A stretch of 64,000 nucleotides of DNA from Hirudo medicinalis (GCA_011800805.1 MPNW01000059.1:28412-92411), one strand, 5' to 3'. Numbered from the stretch's first letter, positions 1-12,712 are shown. Made by a program: numbers and translations. The notes: generated from the sequence alone by a model not told the origin.

Positions 1-34
1 CCATCCATCCGTCCATCCATCCATCCATCCATCC
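1..34. repeat. (CCAT)n microsatellite at window edge
   Basis: Tandem CCAT units with one CCGT variant; a similar CCATCCATTCATTC tract is at about 870-901. Confidence 0.9.
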
Positions 35-1187
35 AACAACTCCAGAATTCTGACTTCGTGAGCGATAGTGAGTTTGAACATGCGGGCACTTAAGTAAACC
101 AGTTTGCATCGACAATTTCGGTGCATAAATCAAGAAGCACGATTCCCTTCTCAGGTTCAAGGTCACAAAATGATGATGGAGATTCAGATAGGTGACGCAT
201 CGCAGTTGTTGAATTAGTTGATGCATGCCTCGATTAATTCACATGCACATGTACTCTGGCGAACATGCATGTAACCATGGACAGACAGGCAGAAGAGAGA
301 TGAATGAATGAAGCGATCGTACAGAAATACGTGCTGACTCGAGTTACCAGGATGAAAACTCCAGCCTAATCAATTAAAGATCTTCGCTAACATCAGATTC
401 CACACTTTTGTTTGGAAGTTAAAATCTATTTTTAGATCATTAATTCCTGGAGAATTTGAAGATGAACAGCTGGATGCCAATATCTCCGGGTTACTTTGTC
501 AGTTTTTCAGCGGTCCAAAATAAATTCGCAAAAGCGGGAATTACCGATCAACAAGAAACCGTCTCAGTTAAAAAACAACATATCTGTAATTTAAGGCTTA
601 GCCTCCACGCATCATCAGTAACCCTATAGATATATATAGTTTAGTAGTTAGTATGTTTAATAAGACTAATAAATTAGTTATTAAATATTTAATCAATTAA
701 TGTGACTGCAATCAATTAACATTACTACAATCAATTAATATTACTACAGTCAATTAATATTATTACATTAAATTAACTTTTCTACAATAGAGTTTCTACG
801 GCGCAGCTGTGTTTATATCGAGTTAATATTGATGGTCGTCGTTCTGGCGAAAATTTAGGCAATCGAAAACATCCATCCATCCATTCATTCATTCATTCAT
901 TGCCAACTCATCGCTGCCAACTTAGAAGTGGATGAGGAAAGGATGGAAAGACGAGAAGAGAAATGAAAAATTAAAGATGGAGGCTGAGAAGTTGACGAAT
1001 GGTCATGTAATGGAAAAGTTTTTAAAATTTTACTTTCCACACGAACAAACATTTATAAACATTCAAAGCTGACCGATACATGCAGTTGTAAAGAACTCGT
1101 TGAGGTTATCCTAACAAAGGAGGCCGGACTCACAGAGACCATCCGCCCTTCATTGCCCCTGCCCTCTGCGAAAAAATAAGGATGTTA

Positions 1188-1562
1188 CCAACCTTCCGCG
1201 ATCACGATCTCTTCCTGACCTTTTGCCCTTCTTGACCTCCTGGCAAAACTCTGCCTCCATCTCTGGCTCTTGCGAAGTGAGGGCTGCTTTTCAAGGATCA
1301 ACTTGGCATCACATTGGTCGCTAATGGGCGGAGTCAGACATTGGTCTTCCTCCGTGACTTGTGTGTTGGGCTCTTTGGGTCGGCCGATGATTGATGACCT
1401 GAACGATGTCCTTGGCCTTTTTGATCTTCGTAACCTTGCCCTCTTGAAGAAATTCTCCACCATACGCTGACCGCTGTAGAACATTCTCGAATCTTTGAAA
1501 GATTTCGGAGTAGGATCTGATTCTGATGGATTCGAATATTGGATGCTGGATGGATATTGAAA
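1188..1562 (-). CDS. possible coding exon, basic protein, unidentified
   Basis: On the minus strand one frame stays open from about 1562 down to a stop near 1185, roughly 120 codons, in a stretch clearly richer in GC than its surroundings. The conceptual product is basic, with a cluster reading FKRARLRRSKRPR, then a hydrophilic, Ser/Arg-rich tail. A candidate acceptor (ATAAAG) lies at the upstream edge, and a GT (TTG|GTAACA) overlaps the stop, so it could be an internal or a terminal exon. I recognise no family and see no partner exon nearby. The shorter plus-strand ORF across the same bases looks like its shadow. It could be a chance open frame. Confidence 0.3.
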
Positions 1563-2100
1563 CTTTATTACAATATGTTTTACTAACTTAATATGTTAAC
1601 AATAGTTGCTACATAATATTTATTATTACATAGGCTGTTATGAGAGTTTTAATTGTAGGTTAGAGTTTATTGAATGCCTTATACCAAAATCATTCCAAAC
1701 AAATCATTCGAAAATGACTTTCTGTGAAATAAATTATTCTTACATAAATAAATAAATAAATAAATAAATAAATTAAATAAAATAATATCAACATTATTAA
1801 ATATTGGGAGGGTCTTAAAAACAAACCAAACTCGTTTCTCAGATTTCAAAAGATCTTTAAGATTGACGTGTGAACAAAAACTGAAAATTTGAAGCGAAAA
1901 CACGTCCTTATTGATTTTCAACCACAATTTTACTTCAATTCAAATAACTTCAAAATAACTTCAATCACAAACACGACACCGGAAGCCACCAGGGTTGCCA
2001 AGAATTCCGGAATTTTCGGAAATTTTTGAAAGATTTTAAAAAAGGTGTTTTAGTCGATTGTGAAGTAATAGAACAGATGAAATAATTGTATGTCACATGT

Positions 2101-2102
<2 letters not shown>

Positions 2103-2195
<93 letters not shown>

Positions 2196-2237
2196 NATAA
2201 TGATAATAATAATAACGACAACAACAACAATAATGAC

Positions 2238-2271
<34 letters not shown>
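2103..2271. repeat. (AAT)n microsatellite, one undetermined base
   Basis: Uninterrupted AAT units to 2195, an N at 2196, then AAT/AAC/GAC variants. The flank at 2272-2300 reads, on minus, GGCGCC then GACGCCATATAAATGA, which looks like the SINE tail seen elsewhere. Confidence 0.95.
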
Positions 2272-2273
<2 letters not shown>

Positions 2274-2710
2274 TCATTTATATGGCGTCAGAGGCGCCTT
2301 GGTTCTTGGTTCATCGTTATCCTGAAGAATTGATGTAGTTACACAAGAATATCGCTTCTTCATTTCAAAGTTTGTTTTTACTCACGATGCGATTTTGAAG
2401 CCATTAATGTATTGTAATTGTTCTGAATTAACTTCATTAACGTCCTCAATCAATGTCATTTACTTGAAGAGCTTAACGATTATCAAATTACATTAAGTGA
2501 CAATTAAATCCATCGAGCTCTACTGATTACAAACGCAATAATGACTTGAAATCACATTTAAACTGACATCAACATTACAAACGCATTATCTTGTTGCACA
2601 ACGGTATGTCTCACGATCGATGCACAATAAAAGTTACACAAAAGAAGTAATTTGAATGTAATTAAAAAAGTTACATTAACTATTATCAACAATGTCTACA
2701 TTCTTTCTAG

Positions 2711-2823
2711 CATTAACTCACCTCCTTAATCTATCGAAGCCTCCTGATAACGGTGATGATAATGATGCTGATGATGAACCAGAAGCAGCCGCAGACGACA
2801 AGTCCCATCCACAAGAGAAGTAG
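2711..2823 (+). CDS. probable 3'-terminal exon of an upstream gene (partial)
   Basis: A good polypyrimidine/acceptor (ttctttctag) at 2701-2710 opens a frame in phase 1 (two leading bases) that runs 37 codons to TAG at 2821-2823. The peptide begins near HLLNLSKPP and becomes very acidic (GDDNDADDEPEAAADDK) before ending PQEK. A perfect AATAAA follows at 2894-2899, about 70 bases after the stop, as expected for a last exon. I could not find the preceding exon in 1-2700, where the long AAT microsatellite sits, so the rest of the gene is probably off the left edge. The acidic hydrophilic end resembles many membrane-protein C-tails, including the innexin just downstream, but no family can be assigned. 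Confidence 0.4.
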
Positions 2824-2893
2824 TACCGCCAAGTAGTAGCTTATAAGATCTATGAATCATTTCATACTTCTGCTTTGTACAATCAGTGCAACC

Positions 2894-2899
2894 AATAAA
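2894..2899 (+). promoter_or_regulatory. poly(A) signal AATAAA
   Basis: Perfect hexamer about 70 bases after the stop of the putative terminal exon 2711-2823; its position supports that exon being real. Confidence 0.4.
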
Positions 2900-3095
2900 G
2901 TCAATTTCGAACGAGCTTAGATTATTGATGAAGTGATAAAGCTAATAGAAAACAATAGAAAGTGAAAGTCAAGACAGGAGTTAATTTTGTATATATCTAT
3001 GTGATAATATCCACATTTGAATCACGAAAGACTTTTTTATAATTGTGATACATTTACCCACAAATCTTCCAGCGGAACATTTAAGTAAAATTTAT

Positions 3096-3232
3096 AGAAA
3101 TAATAAATTAATGAATTAATGAATATATTGAACAATAATTTTTATTCTGATAAATTCAAATTACAGAAATAATAAATTAATGAATTAATGAATACACTAA
3201 ACAATAATTTATATTTTGATAAATTCAAATTT
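3096..3232. repeat. two tandem copies of a 69-base AT-rich unit
   Basis: 3096-3164 and 3165-3232 match nearly base for base (agaaataataaattaatg start, gataaattcaaatt end). Confidence 0.85.
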
Positions 3233-3428
3233 AAACGTTCGACTCACACAGCGGAGCAATGAATTAACTTTGCAAGTTTATTTAAATTCTGGAAAATGTC
3301 GTCCTGCCACCTATCGATTGGAATTATAATTTGCACGTCTTCCACCTAGCGACTGAAGTTCGAAACAAGTCGGTACATTGAAATGTTTAAAGACGGCATT
3401 TCAACCCCCCATTGATGGTGGCACCTGT

Positions 3429-3475
3429 CGAATGAATGAATGAATGAATGAATGAATGAATGAATGAATGAATGA
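3429..3475. repeat. (GAAT)n microsatellite
   Basis: About eleven GAAT units, decaying into GATT and AATT repeats to about 3520. Confidence 0.9.
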
Positions 3476-3818
3476 GTGATTGATTGAATGAATGAATTAA
3501 TTAATTAATGAATTAATAAATTTGCAATTTAATGGCGAATTACTATTGTACTGCCACCTCTTTGAACTCAAAAATCTGACCGCACAGTTGGTGTGCATTG
3601 TAGATTCAACAATTAATTAGATTTTGGCTTCTAAAGTAACTATTTATTACTTCGACATTAATCCGATGATTTATTAGCTCCTTATTTATCCAATGTTCAA
3701 CAAGTCGACCTTGTTGCTTTAATAATTTCATTAAACTACCATCATCGTGGCTTGGGTTGATGAAGTTCTAATGCACGATGTTGTTTGTTGTTGTAGTTGT
3801 TGACGACAAAGTTGATGG

Positions 3819-3850
<32 letters not shown>

Positions 3851-4436
3851 GTTATTATCATGATAGAAAGAACTTTCGTCTACAAAGCCATCGTTTCAAG
3901 CCTAAATTATCAACAGGTCTGTAGCAGCAGTGTGACTGTCTTCCAAATGTTTTTGAATCCGAAGGTGCTTTGTGGAATGAACTACTAAAGGTTACTTCTC
4001 TTTAAGTTTGAGAGATTTTCAAAGAGCTTTTTATTTTTTACTGAGGGACGGGTTAGTGACGCTCACGTTTTGACTCTTTCGAAAGTATTATTTTAAACAA
4101 AATTAGTTTAACGTGAAAATTGAAAATTCTTGGTGAAAGAAGAAAATTTAAATCCGATTCCCAATGGAATGTATTTTCGAATGTAGTTACAATGTCATCC
4201 GAAGCAAAGTCACCAAGTCATGTGGAGAATTCAGTTTGAATTGCAATCAATTCTCCGATTAAAACTTTTAACAAATTCCAGTGGTTATATTTTATTTTGT
4301 TTGCTGACACTCGCAACAACCGCATTTAACTGAAACTACTTTTGATTATTTAAATGACATTTACCACCTCAGTTGCTTCAATATCGAAGGTTTCTGGATA
4401 TCCACCCAAACACGCCTTTGATCCATTAAGAAGAGC

Positions 4437-7400
4437 ATGGACAAACTCTTTGGCATCTTCGGCGACATCAGCCACACGAAACTAGGAGGGGCTGACAGTT
4501 TCAGCGACCAGTTGAATTGCAAACATACGGTGTACATTTTGTCCCTGGTGGCTATTCTGTCGACCACGAGATTTTTCGTGGACGACCCTATAACGTGTCA
4601 CTGCCCGAATCAGTTCACCAGCAGTCAGGTGGACTATACGGAGAAGGTTTGTACGATCAAAAGTTGTTCAAATCAATTTTGTGGAACATTTGAATTAATT
4701 AGTAACTTTATCTAGTTAAGTAATAAATACAAACCAAAGTGAATTGCCAAAAATAAATTAGACAATACCAATAATATATTTTGGTTTGAATGATTTAAAA
4801 TCGATTTAACATGTAAATGTTGTAAAATTGTCAGTGATAATTCGTCATCAGCTGGCAGAAGCCGCCCACTAAAACGACATGCATTACGTGATCCAGAGGC
4901 GTCCATTGTTGAGCAATCGACACTAAATATTGCTCCATTAGGCTTTTCATGTGACGCAATGTAAATGTTTTATTTTACAATTTTCCACATCACGTGGATG
5001 ATCATGATCGCGAGGGTCGTTTGGCAGACGCTCAAATGACATAATATTCATTTTGAACTTAATGCCGTACAAATTGAATTGCACGAGAACTAGTTGTAGA
5101 ACTAGTGCAGAAATAAGTTGGACAAGGTACATGTAGCGTACAAATAAATTTTACTATGGCACCTTATGGCACACCAATAAAATTGTGCAAAGTGCTTACT
5201 AATTCACGAGTGACGCGGTGCGAATAGTTTTAATATGAATAACATTAGTAATACTAAATACAATTTGTTTGGCTCGGAAAACAAAACAACAGAGCAAAAA
5301 CAAACAACGAACGAAGCAGATGTCTTCAAACTTATCGCTTAAATGGAACTCAGTCTTTTGATCAAAAATCAACTTTTTATCAACGAATCCTATTCACCCG
5401 TATTTAAAATAAATCCAGTATCCACCAGCAACATCCACCTTTTGGTGATTCACCATTTGAACATATATAATATTTGGCATTTACGGTTAAAAATGATTAG
5501 CTCCAATTAAGATAATATTATCAATAATCGAGCATCAACAAGGAGATTATAAAAAATAAAGATGTAGCAAAAAGATTCATTAGAGAATTTAGAGTACAAA
5601 AACAAGACAAAGTCGTAAAATTAATGAACCAGTGAGTCAAATTCCCAACAGTTTGTAGGGCGTTGGTTTCAATTTTCGAGCAGATGTCGTGAGAACATGA
5701 GAAAGGTGCAGGTTGGTCGAATGGGTTGCATTCCTCCAGACGGAGATAATGGTGACAGTCGTATTGTGTCGTGTTCGAAACCCAGCTTGCACTGCCAGAA
5801 AGAGCACACAGCCCTTGGGAAAGAGCGCTATGTAAATGGTTAACAAAACGCGATTCCGACGCTATGCATATGGCGATATATAAATGAAGTACATTTACAT
5901 TTTATATTCACAAATGACCAAATTTACTCCTTCAAAATGTTGTTAAGTTGGTGGTTTTCATTTTTTGTGTGTGACGTTTTCGTTAGTTTTCATGGAACTT
6001 TGTCTTCAGCCATAAAATTTTTAGTTTAATTGCGAATTTGTTATTTATTTATATTCGGGTTTCTCTTCATTTTGCAAAAATTTATCACCGGTATTAATTG
6101 AAGCTCCACAATGGATCGTTAATATTTCTTACAACATCAGATTACAAATCGAACTTTTTAAGTCTTAAATTAGTCGCTTGTTTGCTTTTAAAAAATTTCA
6201 AATTAATCAAAATGTTCTCCAACTCAGTTCAATTTAAAAAGATAAAATGACAAATGTAATTTATTTTTCAACATTCCCTTCTTATACCAGGTGTGCTGGG
6301 TTACAAACACTCATTACGTTCCGTTCGACCGAGCCTACCTACCGAAAGAAGGTGATCCAAACAAGAAATTCATCAGTTATTACCAATGGATACCTTTGTT
6401 CTTGGCCTTGCAGGCTTTACTCTTCTACTTGCCGAGGTGATTGAGTGACCTCATTAACAAAGAACAGTCAATATTTATGCTGTGGGTGATTGCAAATTTA
6501 ACGCAAATGTATGCATTATTACTGGAAACATTATTATTATTATCAATGTTATTATTATTATTATTACTATTATTAATGTTGTTGTTGTTGTTGTTGTTAT
6601 TGTAATTTTAGATTCACCTGGAAAAACTTGAGCCGAAAATCCGGATTAATAGTGAGCAACATCACGGATGGATGCATCGAATGCCAGAAGAAAGCCTACA
6701 GTGATGGAGCAGAAAAAGTCATGGAGTACGTTTAAGTCTGACACGGAGAGTTTTCGCTTGAAATAGATTTGGAATAATACTATTTTAATAATACTATCGC
6801 TTTGAAATAATACTATTGTTGTACATCATCTTCAAATAATAATAAATAAAATAATAACTATTGTCGTAATTCTAAAATTATACCTCTGCATCTAACAGCT
6901 CCCTCATCAAGTACATGTCAAGGTTTCTCAGAGAATACAGTAGGAACCTCAGAGCCAAAAAAGCTTTTCAGTATTTCTTCAGAGGAAACTATCTAATCCT
7001 GGTCTATGCTCTCATCAAGGTTATTACTTTCCTCTAAGGTTTTATAGGACAGACTTGTTAATATATTCAACGTTACAATGATAATGATTGTTAATAAAAT
7101 AACAGCTAATTAATAACAATTTTGATAGTAATTAAATAATTATATTACGAATAAAAATTACTTCCCAACGAATTAAGACATTAAGAAGAAAAATTGTTGA
7201 AAAGCCAAGAATCAAGAACAAATTGTGTCCAACAGATTTTGTACCTCGCCAACGTGATCGGTCAGTTATTCCTCTTGAATGCCTTCCTCGGTAATGAATT
7301 TCACATCTACGGAATCGAAGTCATCAGGAAAATGCTCCGCGATGAGCCCTGGAGTACCTCGCACAGATTTCCTCGCGTTACAATCTGCGATTTCGAGCTG

Positions 7401-8298
7401 AGGTTGGCGGTAGATTTTGTCCAAATCCGAGTCTGTTAACCGCTAGGATTGAGGATTAGATTTAACTTAGGATTTCATTAACAAGCGGGTCATTGAGAAA
7501 AATGGCATAAGGATTGGGTTAGGAATGCTATCAATTTTTTAGATTTGTAAATGTCTAAGATGTGAGTACACATTTCAGAGTTCTAGGGAACGTCCACAGG
7601 CACACTGTCCAATGCGTCCTTCCGATGAACTTGTTCTATGAAATCATATTCATCTTCATTTGGTTCTGGTTCGTCCTCGTCGCTGTATCCTCTTTGGCCA
7701 GTCTCATTTTTTGGCTGGGAAGTAATCTCCGCCTTTCTGGTCATGTCAGTTTGGATTTCCAATATTTCTTCTTTATCGTTGGACTTGCGTATGTTAACGT
7801 AATGCTTAAGTCGTGTCTTATAAGTTTATTTTGGTAACCAAAATGGACAATTTGAAATTAAGTTGACAGGTCTAATTATTTATCACACGAAGTGAAATTG
7901 TACCCAGAAGACAAATTAATAAGATCATATTTATTTCTTAAATATTTGAAATTCCTTTGAAATCGTCATCGAAACCCTAGGAGAGTTACATCAGGCAGCG
8001 GCTTCTGGTGTCGGACAAGCTTGGCAGGGACCAGAGGAGAGATGTGTTGACCTTTGTGAGGGACCACCTTCGCAGGGATGGATGTTTCATCGTGAGGATG
8101 GCAGCTGAAAACTCCAACGACCTCGTGACCTCCGAACTCATCCACGGATTGTGGGAGGACTACAAAACCATTCTCAGCAAAACCAACAACAACGACGACG
8201 ATGATGAATCCGCGGCTTTGAATGACGAACTCAACGTCAATCCGAGGAAAAGCGACGAGACATCCAACATTGGAGTCACTGAGACCAGGAGATTTTGA
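4437..8298 (+). CDS. innexin (gap-junction protein), copy 1, seven exons
   Basis: Innexins form invertebrate gap junctions and hemichannels in the plasma membrane. Exons: 4437-4646, 6291-6436, 6612-6725, 6899-7019, 7236-7402, 7579-7744, 7981-8298; all junctions are GT-AG with matching phases and give 413 residues. Helix 1 is about residues 29-48. The first extracellular loop holds C54, C56 and C72. The family signature YYQWIPL lies near residue 100, at the start of helix 2. The second loop reads FPRVTICDFELR then HTVQCVLPMN, with its conserved cysteines, and helix 4 follows (FYEIIFIFIWFWF). The tail is acidic and Asn/Asp-rich. The start is fixed by MDKLFGIFGD, the usual innexin N-terminus. 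A close paralogue lies 1.4 kb downstream with identical intron positions. Intron 1 (1.6 kb) contains a SINE. The family is certain; orthology to a numbered innexin cannot be decided from this sequence alone. Confidence 0.96.
5700..5910 (+). mobile_element. tRNA-related SINE in innexin intron 1
   Basis: The segment contains an A-box-like stretch (ttggtcgaatgggttgc) and a B-box-like stretch (gttcgaaacccagct), then two copies of a gcg-ATATAAATG-type tail (about 5831-5843 and 5871-5885). It aligns by eye with 29519-29735 over most of its length (shared gtgca-gttggt, cattcct/ccttcct, aacccagct). Its 3' piece (ataaatgaagtacatttacat) recurs, inverted, at 36042-36065. A tRNA-derived retroposon is the simplest reading; exact ends are unclear. 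Confidence 0.6.
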
Positions 8299-9696
8299 GC
8301 CCTTCATGATGTCTAAAACTACAAGTTACTCTGTCGAATATTTTGAAATGTTTATTTGCTAGCATTCGATGAGCAGTCTCTGATGATGACTTAATAGATT
8401 TTACGTTGACACTCGTAATTGCCTTATAAAGTAAGCCTTGCTGCATGAAATGCTTTTGAATGTTTGAGGTGATCATGGTAATAGTTGTTACATGTTATGA
8501 AATACATTTTACAGTAATCCCTCCATGAACTGCTGTAAGGTTTAATTATTTTAAAATATATTCAAGCAATAAACCGACCACGTCAAGGTTATCCCGGTTA
8601 ATGAGAGTCAGGAATAATTTTTTATCGTGTCTTCATTTGACGACAACCTGATTTATAAATTGATATCCGGCTAGATGGCGATGGCTATCGAAGAAATAAG
8701 TGTTTAAAAAACCGAGGAAAATTAGAAACACTTCTTCTCACGAATGCATCGATTCTAAAAGGTGCTATTGTCTAGTGTCCGTCAACGAAGTCACAAAGTT
8801 AACAAAGTCGCTGATGTGTAAGGGTTGATGTGATGTCAACGAACACTCAATCCCACAGAGTTTTAAGAAGGCATTAAGAAAATTTCCTCCTTTATCGTGG
8901 TTTCATCATTTTGTCCTTATTTGAGCACGACCTTGAAGGCCATATGTCATCATCTGATTTGTCACAAGCTCCTCAATGTTGAACAACAATGGCAGTTACC
9001 TAGAAGCTGGAAATTGCCTCATTTAGCTACTAATCAGGATGCAAGCTCCTATCCAAAGTAATAACAATTTATATGAATCGGAAACAAGAAAATAACCGAG
9101 AGCTATTAAATATTCTCATAATTGGGCCTTTATAATGGGCCACTGAAGTTGAGAAAGGAAGGAAATGTAACAGAAGCAACAACATCTGTGAGAAACTTTA
9201 GAAAAATTCTCTCTAAATTGTAGCTCAACATTAACTTAAGTGATTTTCGTAAATCTACAACGTTCGTAAAATTCAGGTAAGAAGAAAATTAAACAGAATT
9301 AACTTCATTTACGTTAACTTTGTATTTTTCAATCGGAAATAATTTAGCCAAATCCACGAAAGTTTTTTTTTAAAGTTATCTAATTCTTCTAATTTTTATC
9401 TGTGAATAAAAGATGTTTTGTTTAAATTTGATTGCATATTTAGGAAAAAAAGTTTTAACTTAGTTTCCCAAGAATTAACTCAAGATTCCAGTCCTTATTA
9501 AGTAAATGGTCAAGTGCTTCATCAACAGTCAAATTGAGAGATTCATCTCATATAACGAAAGTTATTCTACAAAAATAAGAAAATAAGCTCACAATTTTCG
9601 ACAATTTAACTGAAAGAAGATTCATTCGGGAGATTAGATTTCGCTCAACATTGGAGTCATTGGAGACGATTTTCTGGCTAAACTTGTAGAGGCAGT
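8299..9696. other. intergenic spacer between the innexins
   Basis: About 1.4 kb of AT-rich DNA separating the two paralogues. It should hold the 3' UTR of copy 1 and the promoter of copy 2. I see no coding exon and no long repeat in it. Confidence 0.6.
8568..8573 (+). promoter_or_regulatory. candidate poly(A) signal of innexin copy 1
   Basis: AATAAA about 270 bases after the stop codon of the first innexin, in AT-rich non-coding DNA. It is the first perfect hexamer I saw after the stop. Confidence 0.4.
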
Positions 9697-12375
9697 ATGG
9701 ACAAATTATTCGACATCTTCGGAGGAGTGAGCCAAACAAAACTTGGTGGCGGTGATAGCTTTACCGACCAACTCAGTTGCAAATACACGGTCTACATCTT
9801 ATCACTGGTGGTCATCCTATCAACTACCAGGGTTTTCATCGACGAACCAATCAGCTGTTACTGTCCAACTCACTTCACAGACAATCAAGTAGAATACACG
9901 AAAAAGGTAGCATCTTTATTTTTAAAATCATTATATCACTTTGTATTAATCCTAATAGATATCGATACTATTCTCAAATTTTATTTAATTATGCAAATTA
10001 TTTCATTTATGCTTAATTTTATGCAATGAAATACTCACGCTGAGTAAATATTTAAAAATCGTGAAATTAAAAAGGTCAATAAATGTTCCATTTGGTCTAC
10101 CACAAAATCGTGCCCCTTTTCAGACATGTTGGGTGATGAACACTCAGTACATCGAAGCCCACGAGGCACCTAGGAATGACCCTTCAAGAAAGGACTCTGC
10201 CGAAAAACTCATTACCTATTATCAGTGGATTCCTCTCTTCCTCACATTACAGGCGATTCTGTTTTATACGCCAAGGTAAATTGAATTCCTACGTAGAAAT
10301 CGTCATACTTGACACGGAGGGATTACTGACATTTTATCTGCTTTAATCTGATTTTTTTAAAGTTTAATAAATCAATTCATTTCTCTCTTAGTAAATTATT
10401 AAAGTTTAAATTATTTTTGAATCCAAAACAATTCATCCAAGTTTGTTTATGTTATTATTGTTGTTATTATTTTAAACCTCAGGTTCATTTGGAAGAGGCT
10501 GAATAAGAAATCAGGAATAGCAGTCAACAACATTACTGACGGAAGCATCGACTGCCTGAGGAAAGGTGACAGCGAAGAATCTCAAAAGACCATAACGTAA
10601 TATTAGCTACTACTGAATAATTAATTAAGCTATCAATTAACATAATCACGAATATTTAACAATACTAAGTCAGGCTATTATTCGTAATGCAACAGATTTC
10701 TGGCTCAGTACATGGAAAGATTTCTAGGCTGGCAAAAACAAAAGCTAGACAACAACTTCAAAGGGAAGAACAAACTCTGCCATTTGAGATCCACTCTGAG
10801 AGGAAATTACCTCGTTGTGGTTTACCTGGCCATCAAGGTTAATTAAAACTTTTATTAACTATTTGCGAAATACAAAGGTAAACAAATGGGCATATGTTAG
10901 GCATCCAGGTAGCGGAATGTCATTCCCTTAGGACTAACTCTTGAGCCGATATGATTTTATTTTCAAGTCTCAAGTTGTACAGATATTTTGTTTGCTCGTT
11001 CGGCTCAATTAAAAAATAAATAAATAAATGATTACATGAAAATTTGTGTTAGTTAATATAAACAACGTGAAACATAAATAAGCTTTTAAAACAACTTTTG
11101 CTAGCAACCATGAACCTGATTCTATTTGTAGGCATTGTATATAGCCAACGTGATTGGTCAGATCTTCCTCTTGAATGCCTTCCTCGGCAATGACTTCCAC
11201 ATGTACGGAATCGACGTTGTTAGCCGGTTGATCAGGAGACTGCCGTGGAGGATTTCTTATAGATTTCCTCGCATCACCAGGTGCAACCTGCCGATAAGGT
11301 TACCTTTCATTGTTTTGATTGATTGAATAGCTAACAGTTATTGTAATGTTGTTACTATTACTAGTGGTGAATGTTTCAATGGAGAGTAGTCACTCTTGAA
11401 ACATTTTATGGTATTTTTAATGATTAAAGAAAATACTCCTCGCTTTTAATTGTAAAGTTAAATGAGGTTCACTTTTCATCATTTCACCCTCGTTTGACAA
11501 ATTCATCGCAATCTTCAGAGTAGTAGACACCGTCCACACCCATAAAATCCAGTGCGTCCTCCCTATGAACTTGTTCTACGAAATCATCTTCATCTTCATC
11601 TGGTTCTGGTTCGTTTTTGTTGCAGCAGCAACGGTTGGGAGCTTCATTTTTTGGCTGGTAAATTCCATCAGGATGTCAGTCCAGGTTCGTAAAGTTGCTG
11701 ACTTGAGAACTTCGAATAAGATTCCAGGATTATCAATGAACTATAATTCGTGTGATTGTGTTCCACTATTTGGTGATAAGAGAAGGATCGAATTGTTTTT
11801 GTTAGTCACGTGTCGCTAGAGCCCTGTTTTGAATAGGCTCTACATAAAAGTCTATTGTTCTATAATGTACAGTTCGAAATGTAATGCTATTTTCTATAAT
11901 AAAATATTATAATTATATAATAATTTAATAATATAATAATTTAAATTTGTTAAAAAAGAGAATACAAATTGAGATAATTACACATGTTTAAAAATAAAAC
12001 AAAAAAGATATTAATAAACGCACAAGAGAAATGAAATCATTCCCGTCACCATCTTCCATTCAGGAAAGCTACATCAAACAGCGCCTTCTCGTAATGGAAA
12101 AGATCACCAAAGATCAACGCGAAGAAGTGAAGACATTTGTGGGAGATTACCTTAAGAGGGACGGATGCTTCGTCCTCAGAATGGCAGCCAAGAACTCCAG
12201 TGACCTCATAGCTTCTGAACTCATCTGCGAACTCTGGGACAAGTACAGGGCATCGTGCAAGATGGACGAAAGGAACACCAAGAACAGCCGCTTATCACTA
12301 TCTTTCGAGGAAAAGAACTCCACTCTGAGAAGGAGGGAGGAAGCTGCCATGGCTGCCATCGACCCGAAGTACTGA
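9697..12375 (+). CDS. innexin (gap-junction protein), copy 2, seven exons
   Basis: Tandem paralogue of the preceding innexin with the same seven-exon layout: 9697-9906, 10124-10275, 10483-10596, 10696-10837, 11132-11298, 11519-11684, 12064-12375, giving 420 residues. Exons 1, 3, 5 and 6 have exactly the lengths of copy 1 (210, 114, 167, 166). The N-terminus is MDKLFDIFGG. The signature YYQWIPLFLTLQ starts helix 2. The second loop is FPRITRCNLPIR followed by HKIQCVLPMN, and helix 4 is FYEIIFIFIWFWF. Divergence is concentrated in the first part of extracellular loop 1, in the loop-2 stretch after the first cysteine, and in the cytoplasmic tail (RREEAAMAAIDPKY end). Introns are shorter than in copy 1. 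The pore-lining and docking regions look intact, so both copies are probably functional and may assemble together. Confidence 0.96.
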
Positions 12376-12706
12376 GGATTCAAGGCCACCTAATTGGGTT
12401 AGGAAGAGCAGAAAGATCGGATTGAAGGAGAAAGATTGAGTGGCTCCAAAGAATGCATTGTTTGTCTATTATTTCTATGATTTTGAAATGTTATGTTTTG
12501 TGTTATTTGTGACATTTTGCTGATTGTCAGTTTTTATAAAGGACAATTTTTCTTATTCTACGAATTTCCAAGGGATAACCTATGGGTTTACAATGCTCAG
12601 CGGAAGTCTTTTCCTACAGATTCACTCTTTTGGACAAACGTTGTTTGTTTATTAATTCATCTTAATTTTTTTGACAGTTTAAATCTCAAAAATAATTATT
12701 TTTCTT

Positions 12707-12712
12707 AATAAA
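12707..12712 (+). promoter_or_regulatory. candidate poly(A) signal of innexin copy 2
   Basis: AATAAA roughly 330 bases after the stop of the second innexin, followed by a T-rich stretch; a plausible 3' end. Confidence 0.45.

Noticed and set aside
2050..2333. Poly-Asn/poly-Ile/poly-Leu/poly-Tyr ORFs over trinucleotide tracts
   Set aside because: They arise only from the period-3 structure of AAT/GAT/CAT microsatellites; the same applies at 21.8, 24.9-25.6, 26.0, 26.5, 59.5, 60.6 and 63.6 kb.
7966..8307. 113-codon minus-strand ORF opposite innexin exon 7
   Set aside because: It is the reverse-strand shadow of a real coding exon that completes the innexin in frame.
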